From the NCBI RefSeq assembly GCF_027944005.1, contig NZ_AP027204.1:1302001-1366000 (forward strand): a stretch of 64,000 bases of DNA. Reading direction: 5' to 3'. Within the stretch, counting starts at the first letter, position 1. Each line of letters starts with the position of its first letter. The position numbers were made by a program, and so were the translations under genes. Origin of the DNA: Polynucleobacter sp. SHI8. GTDB taxonomy: Bacteria; Pseudomonadota; Gammaproteobacteria; Burkholderiales; Burkholderiaceae. The notes beneath the pieces are model-generated. The model did no database searches, had not been told where the DNA came from, and saw only the letters and a program-made list of their open reading frames with translations. Of the stretch, positions 1 through 8,776 are shown piece by piece.

Positions 1-209
1 AATGCGTGGATGTCATTTGCATCCTGCAAGAATGCTTCATTTTTAGTTAAGGCCTGACCCGCAAATAAAGGTACCTTTGCTCCAGGATTACTAGTACTAA
101 AAAATATAGGTTCAATCAACTGAAAGTCGTTCTCTGCCAACATCCTTTCCATGAGGACACTGCCAACCATACCTCGCCAACCTACCAAACCCACTACAGG
201 AAGTGCCAT
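1..209 (-). CDS. asd: Aspartate-semialdehyde dehydrogenase, N-terminal part (runs off left edge)
   Basis: Only the first 69 or so codons are inside the window. The reading begins MALPVVGLVGWRGMVGSVLM, the GxxGxxGxxG nucleotide-binding start typical of the Gram-negative type of aspartate-semialdehyde dehydrogenase, which reduces aspartyl phosphate with NADPH on the way to lysine, methionine and threonine. It lies on the same strand as leuB, 79 bases downstream of it; leuB-asd adjacency is usual in Burkholderiales. The catalytic cysteine region is outside the window. The start codon is the first ATG before the conserved Rossmann motif. Confidence 0.9.
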   Translation of the reverse strand, partial: MALPVVGLVGWRGMVGSVLMERMLAENDFQLIEPIFFSTSNPGAKVPLFAGQALTKNEAFLQDANDIHA

Positions 210-288
210 TACTCAACCTTATCTAAAAATAAAATGAACTGGGCTCCATTTTATTACTTCTGAGCCCTGTTGGGAAATTTACCTCAAT

Positions 289-1359
289 TTAAACGAGTGC
301 TGATAATACCGCTTGACCCATTTCAACGGTACCGACCTTCTGTGTACCAGTGGTGTAAATATCAGCAGTTCGATATCCTTTGGCAAGAACTTGTTGCACG
401 GCTTTTTCAATTCGGATAGCCTGATCCTCTTTACCAAGTGAATATCTCAACATCATTGCGGCAGATAAAATCGTTGCAAGTGGGTTTGCAATTCCTTTAC
501 CAGCAATATCGGGAGCTGAACCATGACTAGGTTCGTATAAGCCTTTATTGTTAACATCAAGTGATGCTGATGGCAACATACCAATCGAACCTGTGAGCAT
601 CGCTGCCTCATCCGACAAAATGTCGCCAAATAAATTTCCTGTAACTACCACATCAAAAGCTTTTGGCGCTTTAACTAACTGCATTGCCGCATTATCAACA
701 TACATATGCGTAAGTTCAACATCTGGATATGATTTACCTAGGTCAATCATGACATCACGCCAAAGTTGTGATGTTTCTAAGACGTTTGATTTATCAACAC
801 TACAGATTTTTTTATTTCTTTTTCTAGCAGCAGCAAACGCTACTTGCCCAATCCTACGAACCTCAGGCTCACTATAGCGCATCGTATCAAAGCCCTCGCG
901 TGCACCAGGAAAAAGGCCATCTGTTGCCGTGCGAATACCTTTAGGTGAACCAAAATAGACATCACCATTGAGTTCACGCACAATCAAAATATCTAAACCT
1001 GAAACGATTTCTGGCTTTAACGATGAAGCTGCCGTTAACTCCGGATAGCAAATAGCCGGTCTTAAATTCGCAAATAAAGCTAAATGTTTACGTAACCCCA
1101 AGATAGCCTGCTCCGGACGTAACTCTCTAGGTAAATTGTCGTATTTAAAGTCACCAACTGAACCAAATAAGATGGCGTCAGCTTCTTTGGCTAAGGCTAA
1201 TGTTTTATCTGGTAAAGGATGACCTTCAGCCTCATAACCAGCTCCACCTACAGGAGCCTCTTCAATTTCAAAGGACTCGCCTAATGCATCTAACACCAAT
1301 CTTGCTTGTGCAATGATTTCTGGACCAATACCGTCCCCAGGTAAAACTGCAATTTTCAT
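289..1359 (-). CDS. leuB: 3-isopropylmalate dehydrogenase
   Basis: A 356-residue protein of normal length for LeuB, which oxidises and decarboxylates 3-isopropylmalate to 2-oxoisocaproate with NAD+ in leucine biosynthesis. It opens with PGDGIGPE, carries LRPEQAILGLRK and RELNGDVYFG of the substrate pocket, and has the metal- and substrate-binding stretch around FGDILSDEAAM and the NAD-binding YEPSHGSAPDIAG (about residues 273-285). It is the last leu gene of a leuC-lipoprotein-leuD-leuB run on the minus strand, starting 13 bases after leuD, so it is almost certainly co-transcribed and matches the expected arrangement upstream of asd. Confidence 0.97.
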   Translation of the reverse strand: MKIAVLPGDGIGPEIIAQARLVLDALGESFEIEEAPVGGAGYEAEGHPLPDKTLALAKEADAILFGSVGDFKYDNLPRELRPEQAILGLRKHLALFANLRPAICYPELTAASSLKPEIVSGLDILIVRELNGDVYFGSPKGIRTATDGLFPGAREGFDTMRYSEPEVRRIGQVAFAAARKRNKKICSVDKSNVLETSQLWRDVMIDLGKSYPDVELTHMYVDNAAMQLVKAPKAFDVVVTGNLFGDILSDEAAMLTGSIGMLPSASLDVNNKGLYEPSHGSAPDIAGKGIANPLATILSAAMMLRYSLGKEDQAIRIEKAVQQVLAKGYRTADIYTTGTQKVGTVEMGQAVLSALV

Positions 1360-1372
1360 AATTATTCCAAAC

Positions 1373-2020
1373 TTAAGGTAGCTTCGTATCCAACCAAGGC
1401 ATTTTTAATAAACGCTGTGATTCGAAATTCTTAATTTTATCGGAATGACGTAAGGTCAAACCAATATCATCTAATCCATTGATTAGGCAGTACTTGCGAA
1501 ATGGTGTGATATCAAAATCATAAGAACTACCATCTGCAGCAATCACAATCTGCTTTTCTAGGTCAATGGTTACTTGATAACCATTAAAAGAAAATGTCTC
1601 ATTGAATAAATGATCCACTTGTGTATTCGTCAGAATAATTGGTAATAAACCATTTTTGTAGCAGTTATTCATAAAAATATCTGCAAAACTTGGCGCGATA
1701 ACCGCTCTAAAACCATACTGCACAAGAGCCCATGGGGCATGCTCGCGAGAACTTCCACAACCAAAATTCTTTCTCGCAAGTAAGATACTTCCGCCTTTGT
1801 ACTGCGGTTGGTTTAAAACAAAATCCGGATTAAGAGGACGCTTGGAGCAATCAACTCCTGGCTCGCCTGCATCTAAATAACGCCAAGCATCAAAGAGATT
1901 TTGCCCAAAACCAGTTCTGGCAATTGACTTTAAAAACTGCTTAGGAATGATCGCATCGGTATCGACATTTTCACGATCCAAGGGCACAACTAAACCTTGA
2001 TGTAGATTAAAAGCTTGCAT
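1373..2020 (-). CDS. leuD: 3-isopropylmalate dehydratase small subunit
   Basis: A 215-residue LeuD, partner of LeuC in isopropylmalate isomerase, which converts 2-isopropylmalate to 3-isopropylmalate. Visible motifs are NVDTDAIIPKQFL near the N-terminus and the substrate-recognition loop KNFGCGSSREH at residues 84-94, both diagnostic of the swivel domain of the aconitase family. Length is normal. It lies between the small lipoprotein gene and leuB on the same strand with very short spacers, so subunits LeuC and LeuD are separated only by the tiny lipoprotein gene. Confidence 0.97.
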   Translation of the reverse strand: MQAFNLHQGLVVPLDRENVDTDAIIPKQFLKSIARTGFGQNLFDAWRYLDAGEPGVDCSKRPLNPDFVLNQPQYKGGSILLARKNFGCGSSREHAPWALVQYGFRAVIAPSFADIFMNNCYKNGLLPIILTNTQVDHLFNETFSFNGYQVTIDLEKQIVIAADGSSYDFDITPFRKYCLINGLDDIGLTLRHSDKIKNFESQRLLKMPWLDTKLP

Positions 2021-2029
2021 AATAGTTGT

Positions 2030-2227
2030 CTATTTAATAGGGGTTACAACAGCACCAGATGGCTGTTCAATAGGCTTAGATTCTTCAGGCTTTACAGATG
2101 GCCCTGCCGTTTTTTCAATCGACTTACCTAAACTTTGTAAATCACGGCCCATTCCTTCTACTGTGGAACAAGCTATTAAAAAATGGGGAATAGCTAAAAT
2201 TAAAGCAACTTGAAGAAATTTCATCAA
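2030..2227 (-). CDS. Small entericidin-like lipoprotein
   Basis: A 65-residue protein with a hydrophobic signal (about residues 4-19) ending in the lipobox LIAC, followed by STVEGMGRDLQSLGKSIEKTA, which resembles entericidin A/B family lipoproteins (short, CNTxxGxGxD-like mature start). The C-terminal third is proline- and lysine-rich. It should be a lipid-anchored envelope peptide. It sits between leuC and leuD with gaps of 19 and 9 bases, so it is transcribed with leucine genes. Entericidin-type genes at this position are known in related Burkholderiales, but no role in leucine synthesis is known. Family assignment is inference from size, lipobox and the GMGRDL segment. Confidence 0.75.
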   Translation of the reverse strand: MMKFLQVALILAIPHFLIACSTVEGMGRDLQSLGKSIEKTAGPSVKPEESKPIEQPSGAVVTPIK

Positions 2228-2246
2228 TCAACCTTTTTATGAGTAA

Positions 2247-3656
2247 TTATGCAATTTTACGCACATCTACAAAATGACCTTCAATCGCGGCAGCAGCTGC
2301 CATTGCAGGACTGACTAAATGGGTTCGGCCTCCAGCGCCTTGGCGTCCTTCAAAATTACGATTAGATGTTGACGCACAACGTTCTTGAGGTTCTAGACGA
2401 TCAGCATTCATGGCGAGGCACATAGAACATCCAGGTTCACGCCACTCAAATCCTGCCGCAATAAAGAGCTTATCTAAACCTTCTTTTTCAGCCTGCGCTT
2501 TAACCAAACCAGAACCAGGCACAACCAGTGCCAACTTCACATTTGGTGCAACTTTTTTACCTAAGCGCTCCACAACTTTCGCCGCAGCACGCATATCTTC
2601 AATACGACTATTCGTACAAGAGCCGATAAATACTTTATCAATCATGATGGAATCGATAGGCGTATTAGGTGATAAACCCATATAAATCAGGGCATGCTCA
2701 ATCGCAGACCGCTTGTTAGAATCTTTCTCTTTTTCAGGGTCTGGAATACGATCTTCAATCGATAAAACCATCTCTGGGGAAGTTCCCCAAGTAACCTGTG
2801 GTTTGACGTCTTCGGCACGTAACTGAACAACTTGATCAAATACAGCATCTGGATCTGAATGTAGTCCACGCCAATACTGTATTGCTAAACTCCAAGCTTG
2901 GCCTGTTGGTGCATAGGGACGATTTTGTACATACTCAATGGTTTTTTCATCAACAGCAATCAAACCTGACCTTGCCCCTGCTTCAATAGCCATATTACAA
3001 ACCGTCATACGCCCTTCGATCGATAACTGTTGAATTGCTTCACCAGCAAACTCGATGGTATGACCAGTTCCACCAGCAGTTCCAATCTTTCCAATAATTG
3101 CAAGTACGATGTCTTTCGCCGTGCAACCCGATGGGAGCTTACCGTCAACACGAACTAACATGTTTTTACTTTTTTTCATGAGCAAGGTCTGGGTAGCTAA
3201 AACATGCTCTACTTCTGAAGTCCCAATTCCAAAAGCCAGGGCCCCAAAGGCGCCGTGAGTACTTGTGTGAGAATCACCGCAAACAATCGTCATGCCGGGT
3301 AATGTAGCCCCTTGCTCAGGACCAATGACATGCACAATTCCTTGACGCAAGTCATGCATCTTATATTGAGTAATACCCAATCGATCGCAATTGGTATCTA
3401 AGGTATCTACTTGTAATTTTGAGATAGGATCAGTAATTCCTTCAGAGCGATCGGTAGTCGGAACGTTATGGTCTGAAACAGCTAAGTTCGCAGAATTACG
3501 CCATAAAGGACGTTTAGCCAGCGATAAACCTTCAAAAGCCTGAGGACTGGTTACTTCATGCAAAAGATGACGGTCAATGTACAAGACTGAGGTACCGTCT
3601 TCTTCTGCATAGACCACATGGTCGTCCCAAAGTTTGTCATATAAGGTACGTGCCAT
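2247..3656 (-). CDS. leuC: 3-isopropylmalate dehydratase large subunit
   Basis: A 469-residue aconitase-family protein. The three [4Fe-4S] cluster cysteines are present: C347 in GSCTNSR and C410/C413 in GCSMC. The substrate-site signature CGDSHTSTHGAFGALAFGIG is intact. With LeuD it isomerises 2-isopropylmalate. It is the first leu gene of this run and starts 13 bases after the end of the upstream gltA reading direction, so leuCDB may be read through from the gltA/sdh side or from a promoter inside gltA; no clear separate promoter is visible in the short gap. Confidence 0.97.
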   Translation of the reverse strand: MARTLYDKLWDDHVVYAEEDGTSVLYIDRHLLHEVTSPQAFEGLSLAKRPLWRNSANLAVSDHNVPTTDRSEGITDPISKLQVDTLDTNCDRLGITQYKMHDLRQGIVHVIGPEQGATLPGMTIVCGDSHTSTHGAFGALAFGIGTSEVEHVLATQTLLMKKSKNMLVRVDGKLPSGCTAKDIVLAIIGKIGTAGGTGHTIEFAGEAIQQLSIEGRMTVCNMAIEAGARSGLIAVDEKTIEYVQNRPYAPTGQAWSLAIQYWRGLHSDPDAVFDQVVQLRAEDVKPQVTWGTSPEMVLSIEDRIPDPEKEKDSNKRSAIEHALIYMGLSPNTPIDSIMIDKVFIGSCTNSRIEDMRAAAKVVERLGKKVAPNVKLALVVPGSGLVKAQAEKEGLDKLFIAAGFEWREPGCSMCLAMNADRLEPQERCASTSNRNFEGRQGAGGRTHLVSPAMAAAAAIEGHFVDVRKIA

Positions 3657-3669
3657 GCAATCTCCTTGT

Positions 3670-4980
3670 TTATCGTTTGTTAATAGGTGAAACTGACCGA
3701 GTTTGATAGCCGTTAAATAACTGACGCGGACGTCCTATTTTATACTCAGGATCGGTAATCATCTCTTCCCATTGTGCAATCCAGCCTACTGTTCTTGCTA
3801 AGGAGAAAATGCAAGTGAACATTTCTGTTGGGATTCCTAATGCACGCTGCACAATTCCAGAGTAAAAATCGACGTTAGGATAGAGTTTACGGCTAACAAA
3901 GTATTCATCTTCCAATGCTATTTTCTCTAATGTCATCGCTAATTTAAACAATGGATCATCTTGCAAACCAAGCTCATTGAGAACTTCATAACAGGTTTCA
4001 CGCATTAACTTCGCACGTGGGTCAAAGTTTTTATAAACACGATGACCAAAGCCCATTAAGCGTACACCAGAATCTTTATCTTTAACTTGTGCAATAAATT
4101 CACCAATCTTATCTACGCCACCCATGGCTTGAATATTTTCAAGCATTTGTAAACAAGCTTCATTAGCACCACCGTGTGCAGGACCCCATAAACAAGCAAC
4201 TCCAGAAGCAATTGCCGCAAATGGATTGGTGCCAGAAGAACCAGCCAAGCGGACAGTTGACGTAGAGGCATTTTGTTCATGATCGGCATGCAAAATGAAA
4301 ATTCTGTCTAAAGCACGTACCAAAACTTCATTGATTACATACTCTTCACAAGGGTTAGCAAACATCATACGCATGAAGTTTGCTGTGTAAGACAAATCAT
4401 TTTTTGGATAAATAAAAGGTTGACCAATAGAATACTTATAAGACATAGCTACCAAGGTAGGCATTTTTGCAATTAAGCGAATTTGCGCGATTTCTCTAAC
4501 CTTCTTGTCACTATAGTCAAGGCCATCATGATAGAAAGCCGCCATTCCGCCAACTAAACCAGTTAATACAGCCATCGGATGCGCATCACGACGGAATCCT
4601 CTCAGGAAAAACTGCATCTGCTCATGAACCATTGTATGATGCATAACGAGGGTATCAAATGACTTTTTCTGTTCAGCATTCGGTAGTTCGCCATTAATCA
4701 ACAAATAACAGCTTTCTAAAAAATCACAATTTTCAGCTAATTCTTGAATGGGGTAACCACGATAAAGCAACTCACCCTTATCACCATCAATAAAGGTAAT
4801 CTTTGAGTTACATGAAGCTGTAGACATAAAGCCTGGATCATAGGTAAATTTACCCGTTTGTCCATACAATTTACGTATATCAATTACATCTGGACCAACT
4901 GTGCCTTTATAAATGGGCATTTCGATAGCAGGTGTGCCGTCAGAGAAAGATAGTGTGGCTTTAATTTCAGAGGGGGTCAT
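3670..4980 (-). CDS. gltA: Citrate synthase
   Basis: Type II (hexameric, NADH-sensitive class) citrate synthase that condenses acetyl-CoA and oxaloacetate. Conserved catalytic segments are HADHEQNAST (about residue 231), the histidine in GPAHGGANE (about 269), GHRVYK (histidine about 313) and the aspartate in NVDFYSG (about 371). An in-frame ATG 18 bases upstream (4998) would add MEGNPA, but GGAAGGAAA, lying within that extension, is spaced correctly as a ribosome site for the ATG at 4980, and the protein then begins MTPSEIKATL, as expected for the family. It follows sdhE by 75 bases on the same strand, completing a TCA operon. Confidence 0.96.
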   Translation of the reverse strand: MTPSEIKATLSFSDGTPAIEMPIYKGTVGPDVIDIRKLYGQTGKFTYDPGFMSTASCNSKITFIDGDKGELLYRGYPIQELAENCDFLESCYLLINGELPNAEQKKSFDTLVMHHTMVHEQMQFFLRGFRRDAHPMAVLTGLVGGMAAFYHDGLDYSDKKVREIAQIRLIAKMPTLVAMSYKYSIGQPFIYPKNDLSYTANFMRMMFANPCEEYVINEVLVRALDRIFILHADHEQNASTSTVRLAGSSGTNPFAAIASGVACLWGPAHGGANEACLQMLENIQAMGGVDKIGEFIAQVKDKDSGVRLMGFGHRVYKNFDPRAKLMRETCYEVLNELGLQDDPLFKLAMTLEKIALEDEYFVSRKLYPNVDFYSGIVQRALGIPTEMFTCIFSLARTVGWIAQWEEMITDPEYKIGRPRQLFNGYQTRSVSPINKR

Positions 4981-5055
4981 TGCAGGATTTCCTTCCATTC
5001 AAAACATTATATTAATAGATCACAACTAGTTACTTTTCATCTTAACCACCAAATT

Positions 5056-5313
5056 TTACAATTGACGCATCATCTGTAATATTTTAATCACATCAGGATT
5101 GTCTAAAACTCCTGCAGGCTCTTTCCTCTTGAGAAGCAAATCCAACAAATCATTATCACTTAGGTCTAACAACTGATCCATGGCAAAGACATCATCCATC
5201 GACAATGTATCGATATATCGATTAAAAAAACGCTCAATAATTAAATCATTTTCAAGTAAACCCCTTCTAGCACTCCAGCGAAGTCTAGAAAGGGTTTGTG
5301 CATCAGCGATCAT
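5056..5313 (-). CDS. sdhE: FAD assembly factor SdhE (succinate dehydrogenase assembly)
   Basis: An 85-residue helical protein of the SdhE/Sdh5 family, needed for covalent attachment of FAD to SdhA. The diagnostic RGxxE motif is present as RGLLE at residues 17-21, followed by ENDLIIERFF and the acidic mid-segment of the family. Its start overlaps the sdhB stop by four bases (ATGA-type overlap), which implies translational coupling and supports a role with the neighbouring SdhBA. The position between sdhB and gltA is the usual one in betaproteobacteria. Confidence 0.93.
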   Translation of the reverse strand: MIADAQTLSRLRWSARRGLLENDLIIERFFNRYIDTLSMDDVFAMDQLLDLSDNDLLDLLLKRKEPAGVLDNPDVIKILQMMRQL

Positions 5314-6017
5314 ACTGAGCGACGTACCATCAATTCCTTAATCTTACCAATTGCTTTAGTTGGGTTTAAGCCTTTTGGACAGACATCAACACAATTCATA
5401 ATGGTATGACAGCGGAATAACCGATAAGGATCTTCCAGATTATCTAAACGCTCACTTGTAACTTGATCACGACTATCAGCAATAAATCGATAAGCCTGTA
5501 ATAAACCTGCTGGACCAACAAATTTATCAGGATTCCACCAGAAAGATGGGCAAGATGTTGAGCAAGATGCACACAAAATACACTCATACAAGCCGTTTAA
5601 CTCATCACGCTCTTCAGGAGACTGTAAACGCTCTTTTTCAGGTGGTGGAGTGTCATTGACCAAATAGGGACGAATTGAATGATATTGCTTGAAAAAGTTC
5701 GTCATATCAACAATCATATCTCGAACAACTGGAAGACCTGGCAATGGACGCAGAGTAATCTTATTGGGCAAAGTTAACATATTGGTTAAACAAGCTAAGC
5801 CATTTTTACCGTTGATATTCATCGCATCTGAACCACAAACACCCTCACGGCATGAACGACGGAATGACAATGTCTCGTCCAATTTCTTTAACTTCATTAA
5901 TGCATCCAATAACATTCTTTCGCTACCATCTAGCTCTAGCTCATAGGTCTGCATACGTGGCGCCGCATCCTGATCAGGATCGTAGCGATAAACTTCAAAA
6001 ATTCTCTTTTGACTCAT
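5310..6017 (-). CDS. sdhB: Succinate dehydrogenase iron-sulfur subunit
   Basis: A 235-residue SdhB. The N-terminal ferredoxin domain has C56, C61 and C76 with aspartate 64 in place of the third cysteine, as in the E. coli enzyme. The C-terminal domain has the [4Fe-4S] ligands C146, C149, C152 and the [3Fe-4S]/[4Fe-4S] set C156, C203, C209, C213. It transfers electrons from SdhA-bound FAD to ubiquinone at the inner membrane. It is 10 bases downstream of sdhA and overlaps sdhE, in a sdhCDAB-E-gltA operon. Confidence 0.97.
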   Translation of the reverse strand: MSQKRIFEVYRYDPDQDAAPRMQTYELELDGSERMLLDALMKLKKLDETLSFRRSCREGVCGSDAMNINGKNGLACLTNMLTLPNKITLRPLPGLPVVRDMIVDMTNFFKQYHSIRPYLVNDTPPPEKERLQSPEERDELNGLYECILCASCSTSCPSFWWNPDKFVGPAGLLQAYRFIADSRDQVTSERLDNLEDPYRLFRCHTIMNCVDVCPKGLNPTKAIGKIKELMVRRSV

Positions 6018-6027
6018 GATTAACCTC

Positions 6028-7806
6028 TTAGAAAGTACGAACTTTAGGTGGAATAGATTCAGCAGTTAAAGGCTGTAGATTGACTGGTTTGTAATCTAAA
6101 CGATTGTTTTCTTTATACCAAAGAGTATGCTTCATCCAGTTTTCATCATCGCGATCTGGACAGTCGTCGTGCGCATGGGCTCCACGACTTTCTTGTCTAG
6201 CTGCTGCTGAGTACATTGTTGAATTCGCAGCTTCCACAATATTCGCTAACTCTAAAGCTTCAACACGAGCCGTGTTAAAGGTCTTAGATTTATCTTTTAA
6301 GTGAATATGCTTGGCTTTTTCAGTTAACTCTGCCATTTTGACGACACCGTCATCCATGATTTTTTGCGTTCTAAATACGCCGCAATGTTTTTGCATGGCA
6401 TTACGTATTTCATTGGCTACATCTTGGGTATATTCACCTGAGGTAGAACTATCCAAGGCAGCAACTCGAGATAACGCATAATCAGCTGCATCAGCAGGCA
6501 ACGGCTTATGTTCTTTTTGCTTTAGAGCGGTTGAAACAACATGATTACCAGCAGCACGACCAAAGACTAATAAGTCAAGTAATGAGTTTGTTCCAAGGCG
6601 ATTTGCTCCATGAACAGAAACACAAGAACATTCACCTACTGCATAAAATCCATTGACAATATCATTGGGATTACCATTCTTCGGTGCCACCACTTGACCA
6701 TGAATATTCGTCGGAATACCGCCCATTTGATAGTGAATAGTTGGAACGACAGGAATTGGCTCTTTTGTCACGTCCACGTTGGCAAAGTTAATACCAATCT
6801 CATAAACAGATGGTAAGCGTTTATGAATCGTCTCAGCACCAATATGCGTTAAATCTAATACAACGTAATCACCATTCGGTCCACAGCCACGACCTTCTTT
6901 AATTTCTTGATCCATTGAGCGAGAAACAAAGTCACGAGGCGCTAAATCCTTCAGTGTAGGTGCGTAACGTTCCATAAAACGCTCCCCATCTTTGTTGCGC
7001 AAAATACCACCCTCACCACGACAACCTTCAGTTAACAAGACACCAGCTCCGGCGACCCCTGTTGGGTGAAATTGCCAAAACTCCATATCTTCTAATGGAA
7101 TTCCTGCACGAGCAGTCATACCCATACCGTCACCGGTATTGATGAAAGCATTAGTAGAAGCTTGCCAAATACGGCCAGCACCACCGGTTGCAAACATCGT
7201 ACATTTAGCTTCGAGGATGTGGATGTCACCTGTTTCCATTTCCATGGCGGTAACACCAAGAACGTCTCCGTCTGCATCACGAATTAAATCCAAAGCCATC
7301 CACTCTACAAAAAACTGTGTACGCGCACGGACGTTTCTTTGATATAGGGTATGCAACATGGCATGGCCAGTTCGATCTGCCGCCGCACATGCTCTTTGAA
7401 CAGCTTTCTCGCCGTAATTTGCAGTGTGACCACCGAATGGACGCTGATAAATAGTACCATCTGGATTGCGGTCAAATGGCATACCAAAATGCTCTAACTC
7501 ATATACGACCTTGGGAGCTTCACGGCACATGAACTCAATAGCATCTTGATCACCTAACCAGTCCGCACCTTTAATCGTGTCGTAAAAATGGTAGTGCCAA
7601 TTATCTTCACTCATGTTGCCAAGAGATGCTCCAATACCACCTTGCGCAGCAACTGTATGTGAACGCGTTGGGAAGACTTTAGACAACACGGCGACATTAA
7701 GTCCCGCTTCTGCCAACTGTAAAGAAGCACGCATTCCTGCTCCACCTGCTCCAACAATCACCACGTCAAAACGTCTGCGTGGAATAGCTGATTTTATAGC
7801 TGCCAT
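6028..7806 (-). CDS. sdhA: Succinate dehydrogenase flavoprotein subunit
   Basis: A 592-residue SdhA. The FAD-binding GAGGAGMRA lies at about residues 19-27 and the histidine for covalent FAD attachment is H50 in RSHTVAAQGG. Substrate-site segments HPTG, TEGCRGEGG and the arginine/histidine-rich C-terminal catalytic region (SRGAHAHDDCPDRDD) are intact. It oxidises succinate to fumarate on the cytoplasmic face of the inner membrane. It starts directly after sdhD (adjacent ends) and precedes sdhB by 10 bases. Confidence 0.98.
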   Translation of the reverse strand: MAAIKSAIPRRRFDVVIVGAGGAGMRASLQLAEAGLNVAVLSKVFPTRSHTVAAQGGIGASLGNMSEDNWHYHFYDTIKGADWLGDQDAIEFMCREAPKVVYELEHFGMPFDRNPDGTIYQRPFGGHTANYGEKAVQRACAAADRTGHAMLHTLYQRNVRARTQFFVEWMALDLIRDADGDVLGVTAMEMETGDIHILEAKCTMFATGGAGRIWQASTNAFINTGDGMGMTARAGIPLEDMEFWQFHPTGVAGAGVLLTEGCRGEGGILRNKDGERFMERYAPTLKDLAPRDFVSRSMDQEIKEGRGCGPNGDYVVLDLTHIGAETIHKRLPSVYEIGINFANVDVTKEPIPVVPTIHYQMGGIPTNIHGQVVAPKNGNPNDIVNGFYAVGECSCVSVHGANRLGTNSLLDLLVFGRAAGNHVVSTALKQKEHKPLPADAADYALSRVAALDSSTSGEYTQDVANEIRNAMQKHCGVFRTQKIMDDGVVKMAELTEKAKHIHLKDKSKTFNTARVEALELANIVEAANSTMYSAAARQESRGAHAHDDCPDRDDENWMKHTLWYKENNRLDYKPVNLQPLTAESIPPKVRTF

Positions 7807-8172
7807 TTAAACCCTCCAAAGAATTTGAGCAGTGTAACCAGCACAACCGACTAGCCACAACACAGTAAAAGTTTGTAATGCTAGACGCAATCCAGCAGAA
7901 CCAATGTAATCCATCCAAATATCACGGATACCAACCCACGCATGATAAAAAAGACTTAATAATGTCAGGAAAGTAACAATCTTGATGAGTTGATTGGCAA
8001 ATAGACTGGCCCAACCTTCATAACTAGCATTGCCATAAACCAAATAAACCCCTAAAAAAAGAATCGTAAAAATAACCATAATTACAGCTGTAACGCGCTG
8101 TAATAACCATTCAGTTAAACCGTAATGCGCGCCGACAACAAGTCGATTTGCACCAATATTATTTTTTGACAT
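7807..8172 (-). CDS. sdhD: Succinate dehydrogenase membrane anchor subunit SdhD
   Basis: A short hydrophobic protein with three predicted transmembrane helices and the SdhD heme/quinone segment YHAWVGIRDIWMDY. An in-frame ATG at 8208 would add 12 residues and overlap sdhC, but GAGG six bases upstream of the ATG at 8172 and the family-typical start MSKNNIGANRLVVGAHYG favour 8172, giving about 121 residues. With SdhC it binds heme b and anchors SdhAB. It lies seven bases after sdhC and abuts sdhA. Confidence 0.92.
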   Translation of the reverse strand: MSKNNIGANRLVVGAHYGLTEWLLQRVTAVIMVIFTILFLGVYLVYGNASYEGWASLFANQLIKIVTFLTLLSLFYHAWVGIRDIWMDYIGSAGLRLALQTFTVLWLVGCAGYTAQILWRV

Positions 8173-8179
8173 GTTGACC

Positions 8180-8605
8180 TCAGAATAAATTAAAAAGTTT
8201 TGCCCCAAGTACCGCCGTGAGAGATAAACTCACAGCCAGTACTGTTACAGCAGATTTTTGAATTTGTGTTTTCTCAATTCCTTTATGGAGATCCAACATC
8301 AAAAAGCGGATACCAGCACAAAAGTGATGTAAAAAAGCCCAAATTAAGGCGAGTAAAAATAATTTAACGAGGGGATGACCAACGACTTCGGAGAAGGTAA
8401 TGAAACTGAGCTCAGAAGTCAGGCTCTTATCAAAAAGATAAAGAATAAATGGCAGGGATAAAAAAAGTAAAGCACCGCTAGCGCGATGCATAATTGATAC
8501 TTTTCCTGACCAAGGTAATTTATAGGAAGTTAAGATTTGCCCGTATCCAATATTTTTGAATTCGCGGCGAGCTCGCTTGGGGCTCGTATCGACAGTTTCA
8601 GACAT
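8180..8605 (-). CDS. sdhC: Succinate dehydrogenase cytochrome b556 subunit
   Basis: A 141-residue three-helix membrane subunit. HRASGALLFLSLPFILYL and the LHHFCAGIRFLMLD segment are the two signatures of the SdhC family, the latter holding the heme b ligand histidine. It is the first gene of the sdhCDAB-sdhE-gltA run on the minus strand, with AAAAGGAAC as ribosome site. The upstream region holds the perfect palindrome described separately, so control of the whole operon probably acts here. Confidence 0.95.
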   Translation of the reverse strand: MSETVDTSPKRARREFKNIGYGQILTSYKLPWSGKVSIMHRASGALLFLSLPFILYLFDKSLTSELSFITFSEVVGHPLVKLFLLALIWAFLHHFCAGIRFLMLDLHKGIEKTQIQKSAVTVLAVSLSLTAVLGAKLFNLF

Positions 8606-8661
8606 GATGTTCCTTTTAATTGTATGCGCTGTATAAAACTTCTAATTACTATTTTAATTTT

Positions 8662-8702
8662 TACAACTTTATATGTAAATTTAATTTACATATAAAGTTG
8701 TA
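8662..8702. repeat. 41-bp perfect palindrome upstream of sdhC (candidate operator)
   Basis: Two 20-base arms that are exact reverse complements (8662-8681 and 8683-8702) surround a single central T. It is almost purely AT, so it does not look like a rho-independent terminator for the gntR gene that ends at 8777. It lies 57-97 bases upstream of the sdhC ATG. Because a GntR/UTRA gene lies immediately upstream, a dimeric or tetrameric repressor operator is the natural reading; a DNA cruciform is another possibility. Confidence 0.7.
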
Positions 8703-8776
8703 TAACGTAATTTTGTCATATCCTGAGATTTCTTGAATTATTTTTTAAAAACTTGAGTTTTTTTATCAATTACCAA

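Noticed and set aside
241..267. GGGCTC...GAGCCC inverted repeat between leuB and asd as a terminator
   Set aside because: Six-base stem with a 15-base loop and no clean T-tract on the transcribed side; too weak to call.
8662..8702. The palindrome as a rho-independent terminator of the gntR gene
   Set aside because: The stem is almost entirely AT and no T-tract follows it; operator or cruciform fits better.
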